Position numbers and translations under genes: made by a program. From the NCBI GenBank assembly GCA_965223435.1, contig CBDCWQ010000020.1, positions 62,001 to 126,000 on the forward strand: a DNA stretch of 64,000 bases, read 5' to 3'. The notes under the pieces are model-generated. The model ran no database searches. It was given only the letters and a program-made list of their open reading frames with translations, and was not told where the DNA came from. This DNA is from CBDCWQ01 sp965223435. Lineage in GTDB: Bacteria; Myxococcota; Kuafuiibacteriia; Kuafuiibacteriales; Kuafuiibacteriaceae. Below, one piece after another: positions 36,467 to 46,150 of the stretch (the first letter of the stretch is position 1; each line of letters begins with the position of its first letter).

Positions 36467-37480
36467 ATGGCGACAAAAAGAGACCCCATTCGGGCCGCGG
36501 TCTTGATGGGGGGCCCCAGCGACGAGCATGAAGTCTCTTTAAGAAGTGGAAGGCAGGTCGTGGAGGCCCTTGGTCAAGCGCGTTCCGTGCCGGTTGTGGT
36601 CGGGCGTGACGGCCGATGGTCTTTTGGTCAAGGCGCCCCCGCCGGGCACGAGCAAGCGCTTGTGGCTCTGGGCGAAGAGGTCGACGTGGTGTTCATTGCC
36701 CTCCATGGCGCCTATGGCGAGGATGGAACGGTTCAAGAGATTCTCGACAAAGCCGGATTTTCCTATGTCGGCTCCGGCGCCTCCGCCAGCCGCTTGGCCA
36801 TCGACAAGGCCAAGTCCAAAGACGCCTACCGGCGTGAAGGTCTCCCGACGCCCGCGGCCCTCAGCATTGCGGCCGAGGCCCCTGGGGCCGCGCGGCGTTC
36901 CATCCTCAAACGCGTGGGTGCGGAGCTTGGCTATCCGGTGGTGGTGAAAGCCAGCACGCTGGGTTCCAGTTTCGGAATCGGCTTTCCCGCCGATGAAACC
37001 GCGCTTGGCGTGCTCGTAGACGGTTTTGTGGCCGACGGGCACGACGTTTTGATCGAGGCCTTGGTTCGTGGGCGAGAATTCACCTGCGGTATCTTAGAGA
37101 AAAAGAACGGTGCAGTCGTAGAGGCGCTTCCCGTCACTGAAATCATTCCGGGCGCGAAGTACAGTTTCTTCGACCACGAGGCCAAATACACTCCCGGTGC
37201 CACCGAAGAAGTGACACCCGCAAGCATCAGCCAAGCGCTCAGCACCAAGATCCAAGCGCTGGCCCTTCGGGCCCACAAGACCCTGGGGTGCCGCGATCTG
37301 AGCCGCACGGACTTCATGCTCGATGAACAAGAGGCGCCTTGGCTGCTCGAAACCAATACGATTCCCGGGCTCACCCAGACGTCCTTGTTCCCACAGGCGG
37401 CAAAAGCCGTCGGGCTCGAATTTCCCGAGCTTGTAGACCTTCTCGTCGATAACGCTTGGCACCGGCGAGCGGGCGCCTAG
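36467..37480 (+). CDS. ddl: D-alanine--D-alanine ligase
   Basis: ATG 36467 with GAGGAAAG upstream gives 337 residues. ATP-grasp fold with Ddl signatures: GGPSDEHEVSLRSG at the N-terminus, HGAYGEDGTVQ, KASTLGSSFGIG, EALVRGREFTCG, and the C-terminal DFMLDEQ, LLETNTIPGLTQTSLFP. It makes the D-Ala-D-Ala dipeptide for peptidoglycan. It follows ffh after 29 bp, so the two are likely co-transcribed. Confidence 0.97.
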   Translation: MATKRDPIRAAVLMGGPSDEHEVSLRSGRQVVEALGQARSVPVVVGRDGRWSFGQGAPAGHEQALVALGEEVDVVFIALHGAYGEDGTVQEILDKAGFSYVGSGASASRLAIDKAKSKDAYRREGLPTPAALSIAAEAPGAARRSILKRVGAELGYPVVVKASTLGSSFGIGFPADETALGVLVDGFVADGHDVLIEALVRGREFTCGILEKKNGAVVEALPVTEIIPGAKYSFFDHEAKYTPGATEEVTPASISQALSTKIQALALRAHKTLGCRDLSRTDFMLDEQEAPWLLETNTIPGLTQTSLFPQAAKAVGLEFPELVDLLVDNAWHRRAGA

Positions 37481-37576
37481 CCCAGGCGTTCATCGGACTC
37501 CATGGCCCGTGTGCGGTCGGTCTTGTCTGGGACCCATTGGGTTGCTGGCGTTGATATCGTAGGAGATTGCGGTTCC

Positions 37577-37696
37577 GGCTCCGGGGAGGGGTGGGCCCCT
37601 TTCATCCAGGCCGCCCATCCTGGGCTTGGGGCCCCCAAAGCACCACATCCTGTTCCCCCAAGCCTTCCTGAAAGGGCCCCACCCCTCCCCGAAGCC
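37577..37696. repeat. Long imperfect hairpin, 28 bp arms
   Basis: Arms at 37577-37604 and 37669-37696 are complementary with two mismatches (core GGGGAGGGGTGGGCCCC against GGGGCCCCACCCCTCCCC). The 64-base loop contains two further small palindromes (GCCCA-TCC-TGGGC and CTTGGGG-CCCCCAAAG). It lies about 100 bp after ddl in a 702 bp gene-free gap (37481-38182). There is no T-run, so it is not a classical terminator. Confidence 0.75.
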
Positions 37697-38182
37697 TCGG
37701 CTGAGCTTCGCCCCAGAAGACGAATGGCGCTTTTGTCGGGAGACTCAGGTGCGGTCAAAGCGGCGCCAGCCCTCAGAAGGCACATGTTCTTGAGCCAAAG
37801 AAAGAGTCTTCGCGCACACTCGGTTCCGCGAAGGGGGAATAGGCAGCCTCCGAGAAAGGCGATGAAATCACTTTTGCCTCTTTAGGTTTGTTTACGAACC
37901 ACTGCAGATTCATTCTGCATTCAGGATCGCTACGGGAACGCTTCTTTGGGTATCAGAGCATCAACTTGGCTAGATAGGGAATTCGCCTGTTGAGCAGGAC
38001 TATCGTCGCAAACTTCGAAGCTCGCCCTGATAGCACGACCTTGGCCTAATAAGTCAATGCGGACTGCTTTGGGCGATGTTTGCCGACCAAACGGTTGCAA
38101 TTTTAGGCCGGGTAGCTAAAAGTGCCGGCTTTGCGATACGGCCCATGATTGCACGGACGCTAGGTCCGAGAAGGAGGGTGGT

Positions 38183-41100
38183 TTGAGATTTGGTAGGATA
38201 GGACTCTGCTGGAGCCAACTTCCTAAGTCTTTCGCTCTGTTGGTTGCGTTGGGGTTGACGGGTTGCGCACGCCCCGCCAAGACCGATGATGTGGCGCCGT
38301 ACGGGACGAAAGTGAAGGCGCTTCGCGAGGGCTGGCATCTGGTTTCCGGGCAGTCGACAGCGGTAACGGGTGCTCTGAAAACCATGGCTCGGGCGCAGTG
38401 GGTGGCTTTTTCGGTCGATCATGACTATGAGCCAGGGACGGGTGAGGTCGAGGTTCGTATCGCCGACGTCGAGCACTTGGAACCGAACAGGGATTACTGG
38501 CTCTACGTTGGACGGGTGGGTGAAGTTGCTGCTCCACCGCAAGGCTCGCCGCCCATCGTGTCTACTCCGCCCATGGCTTGGGGGCAGTTTTTCAGTCCGA
38601 GCGAGTCCTTGTCTGTTTCTTTGCTGGGGGCAAGACGCGTCCTTGCGTGGGACGTGCTCAGCCAGCGTTTTTATCCGATCACCAAGGCCGAGTTGGAGGC
38701 GTCTGAGCTCTATTGGGTTGAGTTTGAACGACCATGCGAGGCCGGACTATGGGGCTTCGAAGACGGAAAAGCGCTTTCAGTGAAATGCCCGCTTCATGGC
38801 GACTCTGTGTACGTGGTGCCGTCGGAGGGTAAGGGACCGCTGGCGCCCCAAAGGGTTGGCAATAGAGAAAAAACACCCGCGCCAGATCTCAATCCCGGAC
38901 CTTACATGGAGGCCCAAAGCTTGATGGATGGTCTTTTTGATCATTCAAGCGGGGCTCAAAGGGAATATGTTTCTGACGTTCTGGACCCGGACGATGCATT
39001 TTTGGTGCGGCATGGCCGTGCATGGGCCTATGGTCAAGGGATCACTTTGGCGCTCTACAGTCGCGATCATGACATGCGTGCAGAGAAAATTGCGGACTAT
39101 GTCTGCCAGACGGCAGTCAAGGTGCGGGACGATCGCGGTGAAGTCACCGTCGGAGGATGGCATTTTTCCTCAAACACCCACTTGGACAATTGGAAAGACG
39201 CTCGGCTGGTGACGGGTGCCAACGCGTGGGTTCTTCACGGCTTGGGTGTCTTTTTGGTCTCTGGCATCCTTGAGGAAATGTCTGCCGAGCGTCAGCAATC
39301 CTTCTACGACTGCTATATGGATGGTCTTTATGGCCTCATGGTGCACTATGAGCCTGAGTTTGATCTGATGACGGCGGGGTGGACGACCCAAGGTCTTATG
39401 AATGCCGACGCACCGAGTCTTATTGTGCCAATGTCGGACCCCACGCTGTCTTGGGCATACTACGACATCTTGGATGCCGTGGGATACGATCAGTACGACG
39501 AATCGAATCCTCCGGCCATTCAAACCTTACGGTGGGGCAATAACAACCAAGCCGAACCGGTCGGCGTTCATGTTATCTCCCCCGTTGAACATCGTGTGCT
39601 CGGCGAACGGGCGAAGGCCACTAACGTCGTCACCGAACACAACTTGGATACGCTGAGTGTCATCAATCATCTTCTCAAGCATTGGGATGAGATTGTCGCA
39701 ATGGGCCCCACCGGCGGGTCCGATGCCCCTATGGGGCAGCGCTATAGCAACGCGCAGTGGACCGAGTTCCGAGATCGCTTGAATCAGTCGATTTTTGTTT
39801 CACTGTGGGACGAAAAGCACGGCCGGGTAGTGACCGGGGGCGAAGTTGTTGACGGTGAGTTTTTGCAAAATCCCTTCTCGGCCATCGACAATTGTAGTTG
39901 GTTGTCTATGTCGGTGGACCATACATCGATTTCGCGTGCCGAACGTGAAAAGCTTGCTCGGTGCTTGGACTATACGATCGCGCACTTCACTAAAGAACTT
40001 GGGTTCGAGGGTACAGAATACTATGGTGCTCATTATTTCCCGAAGGGCTTTAAGGACCGATACATCCGTCCCAATCAAGATCAGGAAAGGCTCTATCATA
40101 TCGAAGGCACTGCGGGGCTGATTCTCGGGCTGCTCTACTTTGCGGACGCCCATCCCGAACACGAGCGATCACCCGATTTCAGGAATAGCGCCCTCCGACT
40201 TTGGAACGACATGCAGCTTTTTGTTCAAGAACACGATTTTCCTTACTCCACGCATCGTGTGCTTGACCTGATGGCGACCCTCGACTCCAACACTTCAGCC
40301 GTATGGTTTATGCAAGTGTACAACTACCTCGCGAAGAGTTCGCCTTCGGATGGCAGCACCGACTCGACGGATGCCCCGCCCGCGCCTGGGGGCGGAGACC
40401 TTTTGAGCGTCGCGGCCGAGGAATTCGCGGTGGAGAACTGGCCGGTGGCTCGAACGAGCGGCACCCTACTTGAGGACGTGCTCGGTGAGCCCTGGGAAAA
40501 AACGAAGGCGTCTCGACAGCGGGTCCTGAACCAGCTGAAAATGTTGCCTCAAAGTTGGACCGTGGATGTCAACGGACTTGGTTCGCCCGTTCAACTCACA
40601 TTGACCGCACTCGGCCCGCAAGGCGACAAAATGAGTGTGCAGGGCTTTTATCGGGTTTGCAGCGACGAACGGCCTTGTACGGCGCAGATGCTGGACACCG
40701 AGGCTCTGTTCTTAGACCAGCTTCTGAGGTTGGTCCTGAATGAACCCGCGAGTCTTCTGGAGACGATGGTATTTCCATTCGGTCAAGGTCGTGATGACCT
40801 GGCCCACGCAAGATCACTCAGGCATGATATCTGGAAAATGCCGTGGTTCAACGGCCTTATGATCGCAGGTGCAAATTCTGCTCTTGCTCTTGGTCAGGCT
40901 TCAATGGGAGAAATCCTGGTTGCCAACTTCGTAGGGAGTCTCGTCGGCGCGGTGTTCACTCTATACGATAAAAGGACCGGCGCCCGAGGCGGTTTTCTTC
41001 AAGGTCTCTCAATGACCCTGGGGTTTTATGTCGTCCACTACTATTTACGCGAAGCGTTCGCCGGAGACCGGACACCTGAACCCGGCTCAGACGAGGCGGT

Positions 41101-41257
41101 CGACGTCAAATCGACGATCTCCGGAACTCAGTTTTCGTTACTCCTTCCGAAAGCCTCAGATGCGGTCAATGAGCAGCTGTTTGCGGACATCGTTCGCGCG
41201 AGCGGTTTCGGCGAGTGGGGGCAGTTCTTTCGAGATGTTTTTGTGCAGGAGAACTGA
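38183..41257 (+). CDS. Large lipoprotein, paralogue of the gene at 43060-45225
   Basis: 1024 residues with a signal peptide ending LGLTGC. An N-terminal segment (PYGTKVKALREGWHLV) is followed by a region of about 480 residues rich in Trp and aromatics (AYGQGITLALYS, GGWHFSSNTHLDNWKDARLV, NVVTEHNLDTLSVINHLL, IDNCSWLSMSVDHTS), whose repeated helix-pair spacing resembles alpha/alpha-toroid glycosidase-like folds. The same blocks occur in order in the leftward paralogue. The last about 300 residues are unique: a Pro/Asp-rich linker, then an Ala/Gly-rich region (FNGLMIAGANSALALGQASM) that may insert in or pack on membranes. The likely start is ATG 38183 with an AGGAGGG-like sequence upstream. Function unknown. 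Confidence 0.8.
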   Translation: MRFGRIGLCWSQLPKSFALLVALGLTGCARPAKTDDVAPYGTKVKALREGWHLVSGQSTAVTGALKTMARAQWVAFSVDHDYEPGTGEVEVRIADVEHLEPNRDYWLYVGRVGEVAAPPQGSPPIVSTPPMAWGQFFSPSESLSVSLLGARRVLAWDVLSQRFYPITKAELEASELYWVEFERPCEAGLWGFEDGKALSVKCPLHGDSVYVVPSEGKGPLAPQRVGNREKTPAPDLNPGPYMEAQSLMDGLFDHSSGAQREYVSDVLDPDDAFLVRHGRAWAYGQGITLALYSRDHDMRAEKIADYVCQTAVKVRDDRGEVTVGGWHFSSNTHLDNWKDARLVTGANAWVLHGLGVFLVSGILEEMSAERQQSFYDCYMDGLYGLMVHYEPEFDLMTAGWTTQGLMNADAPSLIVPMSDPTLSWAYYDILDAVGYDQYDESNPPAIQTLRWGNNNQAEPVGVHVISPVEHRVLGERAKATNVVTEHNLDTLSVINHLLKHWDEIVAMGPTGGSDAPMGQRYSNAQWTEFRDRLNQSIFVSLWDEKHGRVVTGGEVVDGEFLQNPFSAIDNCSWLSMSVDHTSISRAEREKLARCLDYTIAHFTKELGFEGTEYYGAHYFPKGFKDRYIRPNQDQERLYHIEGTAGLILGLLYFADAHPEHERSPDFRNSALRLWNDMQLFVQEHDFPYSTHRVLDLMATLDSNTSAVWFMQVYNYLAKSSPSDGSTDSTDAPPAPGGGDLLSVAAEEFAVENWPVARTSGTLLEDVLGEPWEKTKASRQRVLNQLKMLPQSWTVDVNGLGSPVQLTLTALGPQGDKMSVQGFYRVCSDERPCTAQMLDTEALFLDQLLRLVLNEPASLLETMVFPFGQGRDDLAHARSLRHDIWKMPWFNGLMIAGANSALALGQASMGEILVANFVGSLVGAVFTLYDKRTGARGGFLQGLSMTLGFYVVHYYLREAFAGDRTPEPGSDEAVDVKSTISGTQFSLLLPKASDAVNEQLFADIVRASGFGEWGQFFRDVFVQEN

Positions 41258-41282
41258 GTTTCGGAATCCTCAGCGCTTTTTT
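41253..41282 (+). terminator. Possible short terminator after the large lipoprotein gene
   Basis: A 5 bp stem (CTGAG at 41254, CTCAG at 41269) with a 10-base loop is followed within three bases by TTTTTT. The stem is short, so it is only a candidate. Confidence 0.35.
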
Positions 41283-41416
41283 AGACTGGGCTCAGCCACC
41301 CCGAACGCATGGCAAGGGTAAATCAGGAGGAACACTTCTCGGATCCTTCCATGGTGAGGCCAAGAATGCATTGGAGATTGGAGCGCTTTTGAACCTCAGG
41401 CTATGCTAGGCCTGCT

Positions 41417-43018
41417 TTGAAGCATTTCAACACTGAGGGGCCCGTATTCGCAGCGGATCACTATCTTTTGCCTCCGCTTGGTCGCATTGATATCGAGCAT
41501 GTACGGGCCCTCATTGCTCGGAAAAAGTACTTTGTACTCCACGCGCCGCGGCAGACGGGGAAGACCACGACCCTGCTCGCGCTTATGGAAGATTTGAATG
41601 CGGGCGGGCAGTACAAGGCGCTGTACGTCAATGTGGAACCGGCTCAAGCGGCTCGAGAAGATGTCGCAGCAGCCATGCGGTCGATTGTCAGTCAACTTGC
41701 CCAAAGCGCGCACCGCTACTTGAGGGATTCGTTTATCGATACCCATCGAAAGGCGTACTTCGATTCTGAAGGACCACACACAGTGTTGACGAGCCTTCTG
41801 GCGGCCTGGGCCGAAGATTGCCAGCGGCCTATCGTCTTGATGCTCGATGAGGTCGACACGCTTGTTGGCGATGTCTTAATCTCGTTACTGCGCCAACTGC
41901 GGGCAGGCTACGCACAGAGACCCTCGGATTTTCCTCAGAGTGTTATCCTGTGCGGTGTAAGAGACGTTCGGGACTACCGTATTCATTCATCAAGCTCGAA
42001 GGAAGTGATTACTGGGGGGAGCGCTTTTAACGTGAAAGCGGAGTCCCTCAGGCTAGGTGATTTTTCAAAGGCCGAGTTGACCGCGCTTTATGAACAGCAC
42101 TCGAGTGCTACCGGCCAGATATTTGAAGACGAAGCCATCGAACTGGCCTGGGGCTACACGTCCGGTCAGCCCTGGCTCGTGAACGCGCTCGCGTACGAAG
42201 CGTGTTTTCGCATGGAGGAAGGCAAGGATCGTACCCAGGCGATCGGAGCTGCGCTCATGGAAGAGTCTAAGGAACGTCTCGTACAGAGCCGACAGACGCA
42301 TCTCGATCAACTTGTCGACAAGCTGAAAGAACCGCGGGTTCGACGGGTCATTGAGCCGATGGTCCTTGGGGCCAGTGAGTCAGGAACGGCTACGCCGGAT
42401 GATTTCGAGTACGTTCGCGACCTCGGGCTCATTCAGCGAAGCGACCGAGGCTTTCAAATTGCCAACAGCATCTACAGAGAAGTGATCCCAAGAGAGCTTA
42501 CGTATCTCGCGCAGGCCGATTTTGAGGCCAGCTTCCACCAGGCTTGGTACGTTGCGGCGGACGGATGCTTGGACGTGCCTAAATTGATGACGGCTTTTCA
42601 GGAGTTCTTTCGAGAGAACTCTGAAGTTTGGATCGAGCGATTTCAGTACAAAGAGGCTGGGCCTCACCTGCTTCTCCACGCCTTCTTACAGCGAATCGTG
42701 AATGGGGGGGGGCGGATTGATCGAGAATATGGTCTCGGCAGAATGCGGACGGACTTGCTCGTTCGCTGGCCCACTACGTCTACGGGTTTTCATGGCCCGA
42801 TTCAGAGGGTTGTTTTTGAGCTCAAAGTTCTTCGGAAGTCTCTGGAAGCAACGATATCTCAGGGATTGACGCAGACTCTGGCGTATATGGACCGAACGGG
42901 TGCAGATGAGGGGCACCTCGTCATCTTTAACCAAGCCGAAAATGTTCCGTGGGAGAGAAAGATTTTCACGCGGGCCGAGTCCTGTGCCGAACGCGGGATC
43001 ACGGTCTGGGGTTTGTAG
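41417..43018 (+). CDS. AAA-like ATPase with C-terminal PD-(D/E)XK nuclease-type domain
   Basis: TTG 41417 gives 533 residues. Walker A HAPRQTGKTTTLLAL (residues about 43-57) and Walker B IVLMLDEVDTLVG identify the AAA-like (AAA_35-type) ATPase. A sensor-like SVILCGVRDVRDY and an SGQPWLVNALAYE segment follow. The C-terminal DIRT-like DREYGLGRMRTDLLV followed by VVFELKVLRKS is the PD-(D/E)XK pattern (D...ELK), as in PDDEXK_9 proteins. The family often has many paralogues in large genomes and its function is unclear. It lies between two paralogous lipoprotein genes, 41 bp from the convergent end of the second. Confidence 0.85.
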   Translation: MKHFNTEGPVFAADHYLLPPLGRIDIEHVRALIARKKYFVLHAPRQTGKTTTLLALMEDLNAGGQYKALYVNVEPAQAAREDVAAAMRSIVSQLAQSAHRYLRDSFIDTHRKAYFDSEGPHTVLTSLLAAWAEDCQRPIVLMLDEVDTLVGDVLISLLRQLRAGYAQRPSDFPQSVILCGVRDVRDYRIHSSSSKEVITGGSAFNVKAESLRLGDFSKAELTALYEQHSSATGQIFEDEAIELAWGYTSGQPWLVNALAYEACFRMEEGKDRTQAIGAALMEESKERLVQSRQTHLDQLVDKLKEPRVRRVIEPMVLGASESGTATPDDFEYVRDLGLIQRSDRGFQIANSIYREVIPRELTYLAQADFEASFHQAWYVAADGCLDVPKLMTAFQEFFRENSEVWIERFQYKEAGPHLLLHAFLQRIVNGGGRIDREYGLGRMRTDLLVRWPTTSTGFHGPIQRVVFELKVLRKSLEATISQGLTQTLAYMDRTGADEGHLVIFNQAENVPWERKIFTRAESCAERGITVWGL

Positions 43019-43059
43019 ATGGGCTTATCGATGCGACCAGGGCATCTTGGTGCTGGGGC

Positions 43060-45225
43060 TCAGTGTGCGCCGGCGCTTGCGGTCGCTTTCGCTTGTCGGG
43101 CTGCGAGGTAGTCGTAGACATCGATGAACCATATGGCGGAGGTGTTGGATTGAAGCTCGGTCTTCAGGTTTTGAATGCGGTGGGTTGAATAGGGGAACCC
43201 GTGATTCTTGACGAACCGTTGCATGTCGCTCCAAAGACGGTTGGCCGTTCTTTCAAAATGGGCCGACCGCGGATGTTGCGGATGGGCGTCCACAAACACA
43301 AAAAGGCCTAAGATCAGGCCCGTTGTGGCTTCGAGATGGTAGAGCTTTTCTTGGTCCGGATCGGGGCGAATGTAGCGATCCTTGAAGCCTTTGGGGAAGT
43401 AGTGCGCGCCAAAATACCGATTGTCTTTGAATTCGAGGTCTTTGGCAAAGTTGTTGATTGTATAGTCAAGGCACCGAGCCAGCTTGTCTCGTTCGTGTGG
43501 AGAAAGAGAGGCATAGTCTACGGATAGGGAGAGCCAGGTACAATTGTCGATGGCTGAAAAATGGTTCGGCTCCAGCTGACCGTGAACCAATTCACCGCCG
43601 GTGACCACCCGCCCGCCGGCGTCGTTCCAAAGCGACGTGAAGATGGCGCGGTTAAGGCGATTTCGAAACGCTGTCCAGGTCGATTTGTCGTAGCGTTGAT
43701 CCGATCCCTTGTGATGGGTCTCCGTGGATGCAAAGCCCTGGATTTGGTCCCAGTGGCGGAGGAGGTGATTGATGACGCTCAGGGTATCGAGATTGTGTTC
43801 GGTGACGACGTTGGATGCCTTGGCTCGTTCGCGCAGAACGCCGTGTTCTTCAAGGGAAAGAACACGTTTGTTGATGAGCTTGGGTTCGTCGCCTTCCCAC
43901 CTGAGTGTTTGCACGATGGGGGGCTTGAGCGCGTTGTAAAGATCGTAGCCGATGGCGTCCAAGATATCGTAATACGCCCACGAAAGAGTGGGATCGATGT
44001 GCTCAAGAATCTTGGAGGGGGTGTCGGCGTTTTTGAGACCTTTGGTCGTCCAGCCGGCCGTCATAAGTTCAATCTTGGGCTCAAAGTGGACCATGAGTCC
44101 GTAGAGCCCGTCCATGTAGCAGTTGTAAAACGCGTGTTGACGTTCAGGCGTCAGCTTTTCGAATGAGTCCGATGCGAGGTATGCGCCCAGCCCGTGAATG
44201 ACCCATGCATTGGCGCCCGTCACCAGCCGCATGTCCTTCCAGTTGTCCAAAAAAGTGTTGGAAGAAAAGTACCATCCACCCATGGTTTGTTCACCGGACT
44301 CATCTTGGACCGGCACCGCGGTACGGCAAATGAAGTCTGCAACTCTCTCTGCACGCGCATCATGGCCTCTCCGGCTGTAGAGCGCCAGGGCAATGCCTTG
44401 ACCGTATGCCCATACCCTTCCGTATTGGGAGAGATAGGCTGAGTCTTCGTCCAAGACATCGAGGGTGTATTCGCGTTGAGCGCCCGTGAGGTGGTCAAAA
44501 AGGCTGTCGACGAGGGTTTTCGCCCCGATGTAGTTTTCCTCAATCTGCTCGGGGCGCGCCATAAAGACTGGCTCCTTGGGCTTGGAATCGGCCGCGATGG
44601 AATCTTCGGTTTGATATTCCGCCGATGCAGATTCTTGCGGTTGAGACTCAGAGGATACGGGCTGGTGGGCTTGAAACTCGATCCAGTAGACCCGACCTTC
44701 CTCGAGGAGCGCCCCTTCGAATGGCGTAAACTGCTGGGCGTTCAAGTCCCACTCGAGAACGCGTTTGGCTCCCAGCTGGGTGACACGCGCGGGCGCCGGG
44801 GGACTGAAGAATCGCCCCCAGGCGTTGGGCGACAAGACCGCGGCTGGCGCCGACAGCACGTCTGGGTCGACTTCGTGGCCCTTTACCTCCACATAGACCC
44901 AGTAGTTTTTGTTTGGCTTGAGGGGGCCGCTTACCAAAGCGTGTGTCTTATCCTGGCCTGCGTTTTGGTCCTGGATCTGATCCGCAGTGAAAGCCGCCCA
45001 CCGTGTTTGTGGTAGCGCTTCCAGAAAGCTCGTGGCGCTCGGTACATTTGTGGAAACCAGAATCCAGCCGCTCTCTAGCGCGCGGGCTCCGGTGCCGTAG
45101 GGAATCAGATGTCCGGTATTCTCCTCGGCGGCTTGTCCGCAGGACCACAGTCCCATACCGATGCACACCATCAGAAACGCATATTGCGCGCGCCCCATGC
45201 CCGCGCTCAAATTCTTGATTTTCAA
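43060..45225 (-). CDS. Lipoprotein, shorter paralogue of the gene at 38183-41257
   Basis: TTG 45225 with AAGGAG nine bases upstream gives 721 residues with signal peptide ending MGLWSC. It shares the N-terminal PYGTGARALESGW segment and the whole central block (YGQGIALALYSRR, GGWYFSSNTFLDNWKDMRLV, NVVTEHNLDTLSVINHLL, IDNCTWLSLSVDY, HYFPKGFKDRYIRP, TSAIWFIDVYDYL) with the larger paralogue, but ends where the partner continues with a 300-residue tail. An internal Ser/Glu/Pro-rich linker (VSSESQPQESASAEYQTEDS) separates N-terminal and central parts. Conserved His, Trp and acidic residues suggest an alpha/alpha-toroid fold. Function unknown. Confidence 0.8.
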   Translation of the reverse strand: MKIKNLSAGMGRAQYAFLMVCIGMGLWSCGQAAEENTGHLIPYGTGARALESGWILVSTNVPSATSFLEALPQTRWAAFTADQIQDQNAGQDKTHALVSGPLKPNKNYWVYVEVKGHEVDPDVLSAPAAVLSPNAWGRFFSPPAPARVTQLGAKRVLEWDLNAQQFTPFEGALLEEGRVYWIEFQAHQPVSSESQPQESASAEYQTEDSIAADSKPKEPVFMARPEQIEENYIGAKTLVDSLFDHLTGAQREYTLDVLDEDSAYLSQYGRVWAYGQGIALALYSRRGHDARAERVADFICRTAVPVQDESGEQTMGGWYFSSNTFLDNWKDMRLVTGANAWVIHGLGAYLASDSFEKLTPERQHAFYNCYMDGLYGLMVHFEPKIELMTAGWTTKGLKNADTPSKILEHIDPTLSWAYYDILDAIGYDLYNALKPPIVQTLRWEGDEPKLINKRVLSLEEHGVLRERAKASNVVTEHNLDTLSVINHLLRHWDQIQGFASTETHHKGSDQRYDKSTWTAFRNRLNRAIFTSLWNDAGGRVVTGGELVHGQLEPNHFSAIDNCTWLSLSVDYASLSPHERDKLARCLDYTINNFAKDLEFKDNRYFGAHYFPKGFKDRYIRPDPDQEKLYHLEATTGLILGLFVFVDAHPQHPRSAHFERTANRLWSDMQRFVKNHGFPYSTHRIQNLKTELQSNTSAIWFIDVYDYLAARQAKATASAGAH

Positions 45226-45839
45226 AACAACAAACTCCTTTTACACCTTGGACCATCCTCGGTCTTTGCCTTCGAACCGTCTCAGGGGTGCCGGCGCCCA
45301 AGAACAATCGGGGGTTCACCCCGGCGCGCAGCCAAGAGAGCTTCTATTTCGATTGCGCCAGGATGTCTAGCAAGTTTTGTTGCCAGTGTGGCCTGAGGCG
45401 GCATTGGGGCCGCTCTTGCTCGGGGAGGCCACCAGGTTTGTCGTTTCTCGCCAAATTCCGTTCGGGGGGTATGCCCGGAGGGCGGGACTACCGCGGGCTG
45501 AGACCGACGGGTCCGAGTGTCATGGGATTTGACTCAAATCTGTCTTTTCGTCCCGATCGCTCAGTTTGAAGAATCGCTGATCGCTATCTCCTCCTCGGTT
45601 GCGCGATTTTCTGTGTACTGTTCCCCCCGCTTACGCACACCACGCCGATGGGTTCGGAACCACACAGGTGTGCTCTAAACAAGAACGCACAAGTCTGGAT
45701 CCAGGCACTATGCGGCATTGGGCCCTCTGGTGCCGGCCCGCTCAAAGCGGCTATCCGAATGAACAAACAGCGGTACTCGCAAAACTCTTAAATGCCTCGG
45801 TTCGGTTTTGCCCAGACCGCCGACCACGACCACGACCAC

Positions 45840-46013
45840 GTGGACGTGGACGTGGACGTGGACGTGGACGTGGACGTGGACGTGGACGTGGACGTGGACG
45901 TGGACGTGGACGTGGACGTGGACGTGGACGTAGACGTGGACGTGGACGTGGACGTGGACGCGGACGTGGACGTGGACGTGGACGTGGACGTGGACGTGGA
46001 CGTAGACGTGGAC
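45840..46013. repeat. Hexanucleotide tandem repeat (GTGGAC) x29
   Basis: 174 bp of directly repeated GTGGAC units, with three variant units (GTAGAC at about 45930 and 46002; GCGGAC at 45960). All six frames stay open through it only because of the repeat. The wider gap 45226-46150 holds no gene I can support. Confidence 0.95.
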
Positions 46014-46150
46014 GAAAGCTCTTCCCCAGATTTCCGTCTCCGAGAGGACCGAACGACTCCCGGAATTGTCAAACTTTGGGAGCCTCCCCGGCAGAGCCGG
46101 AGGGTCTCCAACTGCTCACTAGGACCCGGCTTCGAACTTGTGCGTTTCTT

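Noticed and set aside
45840..46013. Possible CRISPR-like array
   Set aside because: Units are six bases, contiguous, without unique spacers; no cas gene is present.
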